Of a stretch of 64,000 nt of DNA, positions 22,157-33,107 are shown piece after piece; within the stretch, counting starts at the first letter, position 1, and every line of letters begins with the position of its first letter. The notes beneath the pieces are model-generated. The model had not been told where the DNA came from, made no database searches, and was given only the letters and a program-made list of their open reading frames with translations. Both the position numbers and the translations under genes were made by a program. This stretch comes from Usnea hakonensis (taxonomy: Eukaryota > Ascomycota > Lecanoromycetes > Lecanorales > Parmeliaceae), in contig BLJB01000019.1 of assembly GCA_013423325.1 (NCBI GenBank), forward strand, positions 124,001 to 188,000, written 5' to 3'.

Positions 22157-23553
22157 ACAAAATCACCACTCACAGTCCTAGTAATATGTCTCTGCAACCC
22201 CTCCTCCCCATCCTCATGCACAGCATGCCCCTTCCCAATCTTACTCAGACTATCCCTCATCAAAAACTCATAGTACCCCGTCGCGAACAACGTCGCCGGC
22301 ACATTAACCAAGATAGCGATCCAGCTATAATGCATATAGGTGAACGACTCCCCGCCAAAGAAGATGGCCGCCACGATCCTCGTCCCCAGATCACGGGCGA
22401 GGTTTGTAGAGATGGAGATGTCGGCGAAGCCCCAGACCATGGTGGCGTATGCGAGGCCGATAGCAAAGGGGGCGGAGGAGGGAGAAACGAAGGGGTTGGC
22501 GGGGTCGAGGCAGGCCCAGATTACGATGCCGATGTAGGAGTCGACGAAGAATTCGGTGAGGAAGAGGAAGCCGAGGTTTCTGGGAAGGCGTGACGTGTGA
22601 GTGAGGCGCGTCTCGGTATAAGGATCGGGAGACGATATTGGCTAGGAAATCAAGATTGACATACGTTTGATTGGGATTGGGGAACGTGCACAAAAAGCTT
22701 GCGGGTCCCCCGTTGTAAACCAATGGCTTACCGGCAGCCAAAGTCGCAGCCTTGAATTCTTGGATCTCCGGCCTAGGCACGAATCAGAGTCAGCATTTCT
22801 TTCTTCAAAGTCAAAGTCGAGTCGTTTGAGCGGATTTTCTGGAGCCAAGGACTGTTTCACTCCAACCATGTCGGTGACTCGAATTTGATTCCAAACAGCA
22901 AGACATCATGTCAAGATACGTACCAGTACATGCCCATCAGCAACATTCCTGCTATGAATGCTCCAAAGACCTGAGAGAATATGTAATGAGGAACCTTTTT
23001 CCACGGGAAACCCTGCCAGACAGCGAAGCAAATCGTGATGGCAGGGTTAAAGTGACCACCGGAAGTAGGGGCGCAGGTAATGATAGCAAAAGCGATGCCA
23101 ATAGCAAAGCCCCAACCGATCTGAAAGATACTGCCAAAGGCCGTGGCATTGGGGTTCTCGGCATTCAGGTAGAAGGAAGTGATGGCTGCTATGCCAGGGA
23201 AGCTATTTGCCTTGATCAATCCCATAGCCTTGTTTGAATTATGCAGAAAGGACTTACACATAGAAGAAGACTCCTGTAGCTTCTGCCATACACTCCCGCA
23301 GCCAGCGAGGTCTTGGGTCATCTCAGTAAGAACTACACAGCCGAAGGCTGAAGTATACTGACCGCGCGTGCTCGAAATCAAGCTTTCGCTGGGACACTGG
23401 CTTTCCAGCGACGACATTCCGAGACAAATGCTGCTGAACGGCTTCGGTTGCACCCAGTTCCACTATTTCAAGTTTAGAATACAGTCGTTCCCATTTCATG
23501 TGTTTCGACTTACAGTCATTGGTCTGCAACCTTCGTATATGATTCGACGTCAT
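21979..23553 (-). CDS. Aquaporin/aquaglyceroporin (MIP family)
   Basis: Seven exons (23553-23514, 23462-23363, 23311-23258, 23202-22924, 22772-22665, 22579-22174, 22080-21979) give 362 residues. The N-terminal cytosolic part ends RPRWLRECMAEATGVFFYV, entering TM1. The first half-helix motif is SGGHFNPAIT, a canonical NPA. The second is STNLARDLGTR, so NLA replaces NPA while the following Arg of the selectivity filter is kept. The C-terminal tail (GVIETGAANVLRD) is hydrophilic. The family conducts water, glycerol or small solutes. An NLA second motif is also seen in the yeast glycerol facilitator Fps1, so glycerol-type permeation is possible but not proven. The last intron carries a (GA)n microsatellite at about 22133-22156. 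Confidence 0.93.
22133..22156. repeat. (GA)n microsatellite in aquaporin intron
   Basis: About twelve GA dinucleotides (plus strand) inside the final intron (22081-22173) of the aquaporin gene. It is likely length-polymorphic. Confidence 0.85.
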
Positions 23554-25719
23554 CTTGCAGATGGCTCGGTGACTTTTCTTCACTTATTCAACAATACATG
23601 AATTCATAAGAAATACAGAGAGAGACGGAGGAAACAAGACAGCGATGGTGAAGGCAAAGAGGAGAAGGTAGAGACGGAACATCGGCTCGAACGGAGATGT
23701 AGATAAGGGACAGAGGTCGAAACAGCCCCTCTCGAATCGAGGCAATTGCAGTGTTGCCGAGATCCATCGAGGCAATGTGCCAGTGGATACGCGGGTCCAA
23801 ATCCGGCAATTGCATAGGCATAGATAGATAGATCTGCCCCCCATAGACGCATGGGATGTGCTTAATGCCATGTAAGGCACGAGATTGGAAGACAAATGAT
23901 TAGACTTTTTCCCCAGATACTTTACTCACTCTCACACGACAAACGTCATGAAAACCGTGGGAAAATAGAGTAGCTTAGGTTTGGTACCGAGGTACCTTAC
24001 CTCATTTCCAGCAGCGCCGTTGTTGAGAGTCTGGAATGTAAGTGTTGTCGGAGGTTTTTAGGGCATTCTGCTATGTTACTACACCATCTTCCCCGGCCGG
24101 CAGTTTTGGAGAAAAGGCATGCTGCCTCGGTACTTTATCTGTAAGGAGAGTTCGGAGTACCTTGGAGTAAAAGTCTCTCCCCCACAGTTAATTCACAGCC
24201 GAGATTCAGTTGAAAGTCAATTCGCGCACTAGAATAATAATAAAAGCAAAGTAGGCAGGCACGTAGGTAATTAAAGGCGGATCGGCATGCCGTTCCTGCT
24301 TGGCGATCTCAAATTTAGCTCACGAGGTCAGGCCCCGAAGTCCTCAGCTCCATTTGTGCCGCCTAGGGCTTGATACGGCCGTAGAGAATAGAGATCCCCC
24401 TGAGGGCTCAGATCTTACTCACGCAGCTCATTAATATTATGGTGCTTTCCGTGAGCTGACATCAACAAGTACAGTACTTGGTGCTCCGTAATCATTGTAT
24501 TTCTCCAAGAGCCATGAGCTTGTCTTTCACCATCCAGTGCTCAAAATTCGCTCAAGATGGCAAGAATCCTTCTCTGAATCAATGATCCTTCCCGAATCAC
24601 TGTCTCGTCCTCGTAGAAGCCATCGCAGCCGTCATGTTTCTCATGATTCATCAAAAGTACTCGCATGTCTGCACCTTCCCAAGAACTCGATTGACTTCAA
24701 CCCACCAGTGTCTGAAGGAAAGATCAATGTCCCAACTCAATGGGGTCTGATACGCCAAAAAAGAATGACTGGGAAGACAATCTTCTCTCTCTGAAATCAA
24801 GGAACATTCAATCTCTCTCTGGGACCCAATCTGGTGTCATGAAAGAATTCAACACAGAATACAGCGGTGTAGTAAAAACGCCATTACTACTCCCGCTATA
24901 GCTCCAATTCAGACCGAATATGGGCATTATAACCCTATGTTTGCCAGACTATAAGTGTGAAATGCAACCTCGAGAATTGGTTTCTGTAACTGCGGGAAGA
25001 ATGATTGGCTATGTGGACTCCTCCCTTCCGACCACCAACCAATGGCTCCTCCGTTTGCAGGACAAGCATCCGGCATCTTGGGAATTGAAGAGACATTTAA
25101 TGGACTTCCACTTGATGCCCAGGTCGATACTCCACTGCTACTTTATTCCTCCGCGGGGTCACGATGCCTTGTATTGAAAATGACCAATGCAAAGATATGC
25201 CCCCCATGACATAGCTTATGCATAATACAGCCAATGAATCTTTTTGGACTCACTCCGGTTTAGCTTACGCCAACGGCAGCTGTCAAGGCCACATGAAGAA
25301 CCGTCAATTTGCGGACACGTATTCACAGGTTGCTTATGATGAAACACTACCAGTTGTGCAAATTTGGGAAGCCTTCACCTCGACCGGACTCTGAGAGATA
25401 GCCAGAGAATATTGGTCCGTTTTTCACCCAAAAGGTAAACGAAAACCATCAACGACCTCATCGCCCTCGACAACCAGCGTAGATCGCTTGGTCAGCAACA
25501 CTAGACAGAAATCTTTCTTCTTGATCAATTCAACTCACTTCCTCTTCCTTCCACCCTCCACCTCACCCTCCTCCTTGTCCACCACCTTGATCAAGCCCGT
25601 TCCTGTTCACCGAGCTGTTTACAGCAACAGAAATACCAACTATCATCGTCTTTTCCCCTCCAATACACGTTCTATTACCTTCAAAACACCCTTTTCAAGT
25701 GACGCAAAAGAGAGTCAAT
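23554..25719. other. Divergent intergenic region, 2.2 kb
   Basis: Between the divergent starts of the aquaporin and the MpaB-like gene. Several open frames of 60-100 codons occur without recognisable domains or splice logic. GGTACC-containing motifs cluster at about 23983-23997. No gene is called. Confidence 0.5.
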
Positions 25720-27706
25720 ATGGATTTCGCGATGACTTTCATCAAACAAGTGACCGTGATGGTTTCCCTCTTTCTTCTCTTAGTCTCGCCAATCCCCCGT
25801 TATCTCATCATGGCATGCCTGACCGATGCCCGATTCTGGGGAGTCTTCTTTCGCTACGCTCTGCCATCTTACCTGCTCGTCGTCCATCATTTCCGCTATC
25901 GTCGCGTCAACAAGATCAAGAAGATCTATGGCTTCTCGGACGACTTCGAATCATATAGAGACATGACGCCCGATGTGGCCCAGGTTGTACTGAAAAACCT
26001 TGCTGAATTCGATTTCCCCTTCACCTTTGAATTTGGTTGGATTTCCGAATTCTTCAAGGTACGTGCTGATTTTTGGGCTTACGGCTCCTTTCCCCTCACT
26101 TGCATCCATCAGCATTCGCTTGTCCCCGTCTTTCGTGCAAGCTTATTTGAAATTCTCCGAGGTCGTTGCGTGCACCCTCTTCCCCTTTTCCCACAGCATC
26201 TTGCTCTCGCTAGGCTTCACCTTCCTATTCAAGATTGGGCATTATCGTGTATGCTCTTGATCGATGATGCCCACTTGTCTTCAATCGACATTCGGGACCA
26301 GAGTATTACCCGAGGCATTGCCCTAATTGATCCTTCTCTTACCTCACCGAGCTTCTCCTTTGAGGTCGCTCACACCGAACTCCGGATAGAGCACATGCGC
26401 ATTCCCGAGAGTCTTGCCCATACACTTGGATATCTTATTGTCTCTGACCAATCAAAGCTTTGCTGACATCCGATTCTACAGACTGCAAGTGCGCCTTGTC
26501 TCTCTAAGGTCATCGTTGAATCCGGCCACTTCACAAGCACGGACCCCTTCATCAGCCATGCCAGACAGCAAGAGACTGTATGTCTCATGACACAAATGCA
26601 GGTCCAGCCTTTGCATTCGAAAGAGCATGCCTTGTCTATCTCGCGTATCAACGAGCATCACAATCTGTATGGCAGCGTGATCAATAGCGATACAGTACTC
26701 TGGCTTTCCTGGTACGTCAATCTCTGGTCTGATTCGAATCGAAATGTGGCTGCTGACTCAGTGCCGTGTTGCAGGATGTGGATGCAGGGCCCCGTTCAAT
26801 GGATCAATCATATTGGCTGGCGTGAACTCGAGGACTTTGAAGTTCACGCCATGTTCATCTATTGGCGCGAGATGTCGGTCATGATGGGCTGCAAATGGGT
26901 CCCTAATACATCGGATGAGCTGGAAGACTTCCGTAAGGTAGGGCTTTTACCCATTACACTCCTTCACCAATAGGTCAACTAATCTGATTTTCCCAGGCTT
27001 TTGCTTTCAAGAAACAAAAATTCAGCCACTGGAACGTCACATTCTCTAATGCTATGCTGGACGCTATCTTGTTCTCAGTCCCCGGCTTTCTCAAGTCTGT
27101 AGGTCGAAAATGTGTCATCGCTGTCCTCGACGAGGATGTACGTCATTGCAATGGGTAAGTTGTCTCCTTGGTCCAGTCCAGGGAAACCCATTCTCATCTT
27201 TGCATAGATACGACACCGAGTTCTCTCCTCGCCTCCGAAGCATCCTCTTCGTCGTCCTGAAGGCTTGGGGTTTGTTCCAGCGTTTCCTCTGCCTGCCTCG
27301 TATGTCTCCTCGCGTCCTGACAGCAACCACCAACCCAAATGGTACCGTCAATTTTCCCGAATACACGTACCCAGCGACGCCTTATTACGTCAAGCAAACC
27401 CTCATGAACCAATACGGTCCCTTTGCCATCCTCAATCGTCTTCGTGGCTTGCCGATCCCTGGTCCTCAATTCGGTAGCAATGGCGTTACTTGGGAGTCTT
27501 TGGGTGCTAAGCAGGCCAATAACGACCGTCAACTTGTGTCCGAAACTCGTGTTTTGCTCAAGACTTCGGAGCTTATGAACAATCCTTGGGGTTTCCGTCC
27601 CAGCGTCAACTATCAATTCAAATCCATCGCTGTCAACCCAAAGATGGTCCCCGGCTACGGATCCCCCAAGAACGCCTACACTCGTGAGGCGCTCGTACGC
27701 GCCTGA
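25720..27706 (+). CDS. MpaB-like ER-bound oxygenase (DUF2236/rubber-oxygenase fold)
   Basis: Five exons (25720-26058, 26482-26711, 26775-26937, 26997-27154, 27208-27706) encode 462 residues. An N-terminal hydrophobic segment (about residues 8-33, VTVMVSLFLLLVSPIPRYLI) should anchor it in the ER membrane. The core FKTASAPCLSKVIVESGHF then RINEHHNLYG, INSDTVLWLSWMW, WINHIGWRELEDFE and WREMSVMMGCKWVPNT follows the pattern of the MpaB/Lcp family, whose members are oxygenases that cleave carbon-carbon double bonds. The true substrate is unknown and many fungi carry several paralogues. Intron 1 is 423 bp and stays open in frame for about 135 codons; joining FFK to TASAPCLSKV fits the family better. 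No terpenoid or polyketide genes flank it, so a role in a secondary-metabolite cluster is not supported. Confidence 0.82.
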
Positions 27707-29644
27707 AGGATCTAGGGCAAAGCCACGCTGAATTCTCCAACCGTTCACGGCATACTCGGTCAAGCTTCAATTCAGCATTAGCCCAGCTTCACAGATTTCC
27801 TTTTCTTCTTCTTGCACCGAGCAATCTCGCATCATCGAATTTTCCAGGTCACCATGGGTCCTCAGTTCCTGTCGACACCTCACTTCGCCTCACTTTCGAT
27901 GTTGGACAGGCTCTTTGACACTGTATTAATACACCACTCAACAAATCAGTTCTACTCAAAACTCACAGCATATCTTACTTACCGATTCTTCCTTGCACAT
28001 GGGAAAGGCCGCGAGGAAAGTCACAGCTAGTTCGAGATGTGCGACGGCGGGCATTGCACCTTCTCGGCTAGTCGTGTTTTCAAGCTTCAGTAACATCTCG
28101 ACAGTGGCACTCGAAGACTGCACCTTTCTTGTGACAGTATTCGTGCTTTTCGCGGGATATGTGGCTGACTCGGGCACCTGCCATTTTTGTCGTGGCGTTC
28201 TTTTCATGTAATGCATCAGATCAAGCTTCATAGGCGAGGTAGATTAAATTACTCCTCACACACTTTGTCACTCATTGAATTCGTGGTGGTGTATGATGGA
28301 ATGATAGATGTAGTTGGGACGATTGCTCCGATAACCTCAATCATGGCAATGACGAGCTAGGGCCAAACACGCGATTCATTTGCCTCCTCTATGTTGTACT
28401 CTAAGCTATTCCGAAGTCTTACTCCATCATGCTCACATGGAACCCACTCCAACCTCCCTGAACTGCTACATGCAGTGTTCGCTTTGCTTATTCAAAAGGA
28501 AATGAGAGTGGACTGCATTTTGACGAAATTCTACCTACATACACAATTCGCTACACATTAGACATCCCTGCTAGATCCTTCTTTCTACGATGCCGCAAGA
28601 GAGCTATGACACGTCTACCAGACAGGCAAGTATACACTCCACAATCCAGCTTTCCTATCCCATCGACGGCTGACAGCCGGTGCACCAGGAGCCTATTGTC
28701 CTTTGCAAGCCTCGGGCAGAAACACCAGAAGCAGAGCGAGACTGGCGGAGATGTACATGGGACTCTGGAAATATAATTACCCTCTCGCAGAGACTTTGGG
28801 CTGCCTCCTGAATGGCTAGCTACCTGGTGGATCCCTCCAAAAGGCACGAGACAAAACGACGTACTCTCCGATCCATGGGATACTCGCCTCGAATTATGTA
28901 TGCACACGCGTCAAAGCTAGGAAGAAGCGTACGGGGCGATCCAGAAGGATCTGTGAAGCTATCCATAGGATCTGACACCAAGCCTCGCGGTCGTCCGCGA
29001 TGTTCGAGTCCTTTCGGGAGACCGGAGACCGGAGCACTAAGAAGAAATGTGGTGTTACTGTAGAGAGAGGGACTTGGCGAGAAGCAAGGCTCGGCTATCC
29101 CCGCATTCCAACCTCCAACCAGCCCGTTAGACTACCCCCGCAAAGCCTGGATCTGCGAGTCTCTCGGTCCTTCTTACCCTCTACTCTGCCGTATGCGGGG
29201 ATACGCCTGCAGCCACAGCATGGTCCCGCCGCTTTGAAATGCTAGTAAAATGCCTTACAACAACTCTGTATCGTCGAGGAGAGGTCCGAATGGAGGTCTT
29301 ACACTGCTTAAAAATGGGACTTTTATTTGTGTTAAGGCGGGGTGAAAGTAGCCGTCTTTTCGCCATGCTGCCACCCTGAACGAACTCGGTGAAACGGACC
29401 CACTACTATGGCTCAGCCAATCGACGATGACCTGCAGAAAGCGAACGTCAGAGTGGCTCTGAAACTCTCTGCCCCTCGAGCCCCTCCTTTGTCGAATGTG
29501 GGGTCGACTTGTGTTGAGATGGGAGATTACGTATAAGGGAATCAATTCCTTTGGACATCTTCATCAATCGTGCACATACTCTGAACGTCCAATAAACCTT
29601 CCAAACCTCGTCTCACTCCACCTAAACTACTATCCCAATCTACA
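27707..29644. other. Intergenic region, 1.9 kb
   Basis: No confident gene. A minus-strand open frame at 27956-28231 ends at a perfect donor-like gtaagtaag and is noted as a weak candidate. The rest shows only short frames. Confidence 0.4.
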
Positions 29645-30803
29645 ATGTCTCACAACGTCCCAGAGAAGCAATGGGCTCAGGTCATTGAAAAGACTGGAGG
29701 GCCTGTCGAATACAAGCAGATCCCAGGTTTGTCTTGACTGCATCAGATTGATCACGTAGCTGACAGTATCCCAGTCCAAAAGCCAGGCCCCGATGAAGTC
29801 CTTGTCAACGTGAAATACTCTGGTGTCTGTCATACTGATCTACACGCCGTCAACGGTGATTGGCCAATACCAACAAAGCTCCCTCTAGTTGGAGGTCACG
29901 AGGGTGCTGGTGTCATTGTAGCAAAGGGTGAACTGGTTCAAGATGTAGAAATTGGTGATCACGCTGGCGTCAAGGTAAAACGTCCACGCTATAAATGCCC
30001 AACATCGAAGCTAACAGTATACATAGTGGTTGAACGGCTCATGCTTATCCTGTGATTTCTGCCAGACAGGAGACGAACCTCTCTGCGCCAAAGCCCTGCT
30101 ATCCGGCTACACAGTTGACGGAACGTTCCAGCAATACGCCATCGCCAAGGCTGCGCACGTTGCAAGAATACCCAAAGACGTTCCCCTCGATGCCATTGCT
30201 CCTATCCTTTGCGCAGGTATCACAGTCTACAAGGGATTAAAGGAGTCGAATGCCCGGCCTGGGCAGACAGTAGCCATTGTCGGTGCCGGAGGAGGTCTCG
30301 GTTCTCTCGCCTGCCAATATGCCAAAGCCATGGGTCTCCAAGTCATCGGTATCGACACCGGCGACGAGAAAGAGGCAATGGTCAAGAAACTCGGCGCCCA
30401 TTCGTTCGTCGACTTTGCCAAATCCTCAAACGTCGTCAAAGACGTCCAAGCCGCCACCGACGACGGCCTCGGACCCCACGCCGTCATCCTAGTCGCCGTC
30501 AACGAGAAACCCTTCCAGCAAGCCACCGAATACCTCCGACCTCGCGGGACCGTCATCGCAATCGGCCTACCGGCCGGCGCATACCTCCGCGCGCCAGTCT
30601 TCGAGACGGTCATTGGCGTCAAGACGATCAAGGGGTCCTACGTCGGCAACCGCAAAGACACGAGCGAAGCGATTGACTTTTTCCGCCGCGGGCTCATCAA
30701 TGCGCCTTTCAAGGTCATTGGGATGAGCGAGTTGCAGAAGGTTTATGATATGATGCATGAGGGGAAGATTGCGGGGCGGTATGTGGTTGATACGAGCAAG
30801 TGA
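29645..30803 (+). CDS. Zinc-dependent alcohol dehydrogenase (ADH1 type)
   Basis: Exons 29645-29726, 29775-29974 and 30027-30803 encode 352 residues. Catalytic-zinc motif SGVCHTDLHAVNGDWP and GHEGAGVIVAKG are present. The structural-zinc cysteine cluster is CLSCDFCQTGDEPLC. The NAD-binding Rossmann motif is GAGGGLGSLACQYAKAMG, with an acidic residue (IGIDTG) after the second strand, which favours NAD(H) over NADP(H). Length and motifs match the cytosolic tetrameric fungal enzymes that interconvert ethanol and acetaldehyde. Codons in the third exon are clearly biased to C/G third positions, consistent with strong expression. The gene converges on eL43 across a low-complexity spacer. Confidence 0.95.
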
Positions 30804-31667
30804 AGGAAAGTAAAGTTTGGATGGGCGTCGTGTTGGGATTTAGTGGAAGCAAGGGAAGAGCTGTATATATGCTGTCTCTGTGATTCCGAAAAGAATGGTC
30901 TGGTGACGTTGTCCTTGTCTTGCATCTTCAGTGTAGATATCTACTTTACTTTACTTTACTTTACCTCGGATCATTCCACAAATCCATCCATCCATCCATA
31001 CCACCCCCCACCCTCTCCCTCTCCCCCCCCCCTCTCCCTCTCCCCCTCCCTCCAACCTCTTACCCCCCCCCCCACCCCCTCCCCTTCCAACCCCCCCCAA
31101 AAAAACCAGGCTTTAGGCGTTCGAATTCCGCACCGCCAAGACTGTGTTTTCTTTTTTCTTTCTTTTTCTTTTTTTTTGGGGGAGGGGGGGGGGATAGAGT
31201 TGTTTTGTAGTGTAGTGGTGGTGTGCTATTTGGCAGAGGTTTTTGTGGGTGTGGTTTGGGGGTGGGGGGGGTTTATGGGGGAGGGGAGAGGGTGAGAGAG
31301 ATGGCTATGTTGGATGTGATTTGCAGGGTCCGAGAAGTATATGCTTTGGGAGGGAAGGACTGGTTGGTGGTGGGGGGTTGGGGGGCGGAGGAGGGACATT
31401 TCCTTTGGTAAGAGATGCCGTCGAGTGGAGATGCCGCAAGCCGTAGAAGATGCAGACGAAAGAAAGCGCGCTTCTTGGAAAAACGTAGCATGTAGCATCG
31501 CAATAGGAGGACGCACAGCAGGCCAGCGACATGTATACGCGTTCTTTCCTCACTTTGCACAGCATGATTCAAATCTTGATCGTTGTGATTCACGTCAGGG
31601 CAGATGTCCATTTGCTCCATAACGTCTTGCAGGAACCAGTTCAGTCTTCTCCCGCCCCCAGCGGCCC
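30804..31667. repeat. Low-complexity convergent spacer (C-rich then G-rich)
   Basis: The spacer lies between the stops of ADH and eL43. It contains TTTAC repeats near 30938-30962, a pyrimidine tract rich in C runs at about 30994-31110, a T-rich tract, and G-rich purine/GT sequence at about 31178-31290. The C-rich and G-rich arms are roughly complementary in composition, so fold-back, triplex or G-quadruplex structure is conceivable. Open frames through it are compositional artefacts. Confidence 0.75.
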
Positions 31668-32245
31668 TTAAAGCTCCGCATTCTCCCTCAACCGTCGAAT
31701 CGTACTCCTCGCCGTCGCTGCCGTTGGTGTCCTGTACGGAAGGAAAGCACTTATCAGCACCCAAACTTTTCCAAAAAAAAAACAAGGCCCCTCAAATGAC
31801 CGCTTCAAAAACCCAAACCCCCATCAGAGAGCAACTTACGAAACCGTCCACGCTCCACCCGCAACCGTCTTCCTGCAAGCCTTGCAGCTCCAGATACCGA
31901 CGCTGTGTCGCTTAACGGTCGTCTTGCCGCAGAAAGTGCACATGTAGCGGGCGTGTTGGCTGATTTCCATCTTCTTGACTTGTTTGCGGAGGGAGGCGCC
32001 GTATCTGTTTTGTGGGACGCGGGGCTTATTAGCTAGATGATGATGATGATGGGGTCGGGGAGGATGGAAGATGGAGGGTAAGGGGGAGAGGAGGGATGGG
32101 GAAGAGAGGGGAGGTTTGTGGAGAGAGAGACCTGGTGCCGTATTTTCCTGTGACGCCGACCTCTGGGGGTTGGGTTAGCACTGGCACGTAGAAGGGAGTT
32201 GGGAGGGAAGGGGAGTGATGGCTTACTCTTTGTGCGTTTCGTCAT
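31668..32245 (-). CDS. RPL43: 60S ribosomal protein eL43 (L37a)
   Basis: Exons 32245-32227, 32162-32132, 32004-31840 and 31731-31668 encode 92 residues, the exact family length. The protein reads MTKRTKKVGVTGKYGTRYGA, carries the C4 zinc-ribbon pairs (CTFCGK and CKACRK), and ends TARSTIRRLRENAEL. The first two exons are 19 and 31 nt. The second intron uses an unusual donor, gtctct. The intron between exons 2 and 3 is GA/CT-rich and includes a (GAT)n run at 32037-32051. The gene lies head to head with mitochondrial uS19m, 233 bp apart. Confidence 0.96.
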
Positions 32246-32478
32246 GATTGCGACTGTATGCGGATGGAATGGGAGAGTTGGCTGTCTGATGTGCTGCTGG
32301 CGATGTTCTTTTGCGAAACCATCGTGGTGGAAAGCGGACTCGCCTAAACTGCCTTTCACGGTTTAGTGTTCGGAAACAGGCGCTAAGAAATCTCTTGGCG
32401 CTCTTGGCAGTATCTTGCTCTGAAATTTGAGACTAGACTGCCTCTAAGAGCATTGCAAGATTGCCGGAGCACATAGTC
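32246..32478. promoter_or_regulatory. Shared bidirectional promoter, eL43 / mitochondrial uS19m
   Basis: Only 233 bp separate the two start codons, so the two ribosomal protein genes probably share regulatory sequence. No recognised ribosomal-protein box was identified by eye. Confidence 0.6.
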
Positions 32479-33107
32479 ATGAAGCCAAGCAAGGCGCTTC
32501 TCGCGCGGTCTGTATGGAAAGGTAAGACAACACATTTCTCCCCATAAATGCAAAAGCTTCTAGCTAAAATATCACCCTTGGCAGGTCCTAACATTGTCCC
32601 GTAAGTCAAGATCTTCAGACACAGACAAGCAGTTTGCATCCTTGCTTTACCATCCAAACCTCACTTATTACTCTCATAAATGGATCTGGCTCCACATGCA
32701 TCAGTGACTGACCTTTTCATCTCTCAACCAACAGCCTTCCCATCGTCCGTCCTAAACCCGGCGAGAAAACCCCCCCAATCAAAACGCAAGCGCGTGCCGC
32801 GACCATCCTGCCGAACTTCGTGGGCCTCAAATTTCAAGTTCATAATGGGAAGATATACACTGATCTAGTGATTACGGAGGAGATGGTAGGGCATAAACTC
32901 GGGGAGTTTTCTCCGTAAGTGTGCTCTTCTGGTTTTGTGTTTGTTTTGGAAGTAGAGAGCAGCTGGGAGGGAAGTGACAGGATGGTGAGGAGGTGGGGGT
33001 GAGACAGGACAGGGCAAATCTAGTGGGACACGAGGGCTAATGAGCTGTTGGGTGTGGTGTGTAGGACGAGAAAGCAATTCCGATACGCGAAGACGAAGAA
33101 CAAGTGA
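32479..33107 (+). CDS. RSM19: Mitochondrial small-subunit ribosomal protein uS19m
   Basis: Exons 32479-32521, 32585-32600, 32735-32914 and 33065-33107 encode 93 residues. The chain MKPSKALLARSVWKGPNIV, IKTQARAATILPNFVGLKFQ, VHNGKIYTDLVITEEMVGHK, LGEFSPTRKQFRYAKTKNK is a bacterial-type S19, which in fungi is the mitoribosomal protein Rsm19. It sits in the head of the small subunit. Exon 2 is only 16 nt and encodes GPNIVP in part; skipping it would break the frame. Its last three introns are longer than the coding exons 1, 2 and 4. The gene is divergent from eL43. Confidence 0.94.

Noticed and set aside
25699..26466. Single 255-codon frame reading through the first MpaB-like intron
   Set aside because: The spliced form restores the conserved FKTASAPCLSKV segment. 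The read-through part has no family similarity that I recognise.
28980..29040. tRNA-like gttcgagtcc sequence
   Set aside because: It resembles a T-loop, but no acceptor, D or anticodon stems can be paired around it.
30843..31785. Frames of 90-170 codons in the ADH/eL43 spacer
   Set aside because: They arise from C-rich and G-rich low-complexity DNA, and the minus-strand one overlaps the true eL43 last exon in another frame.
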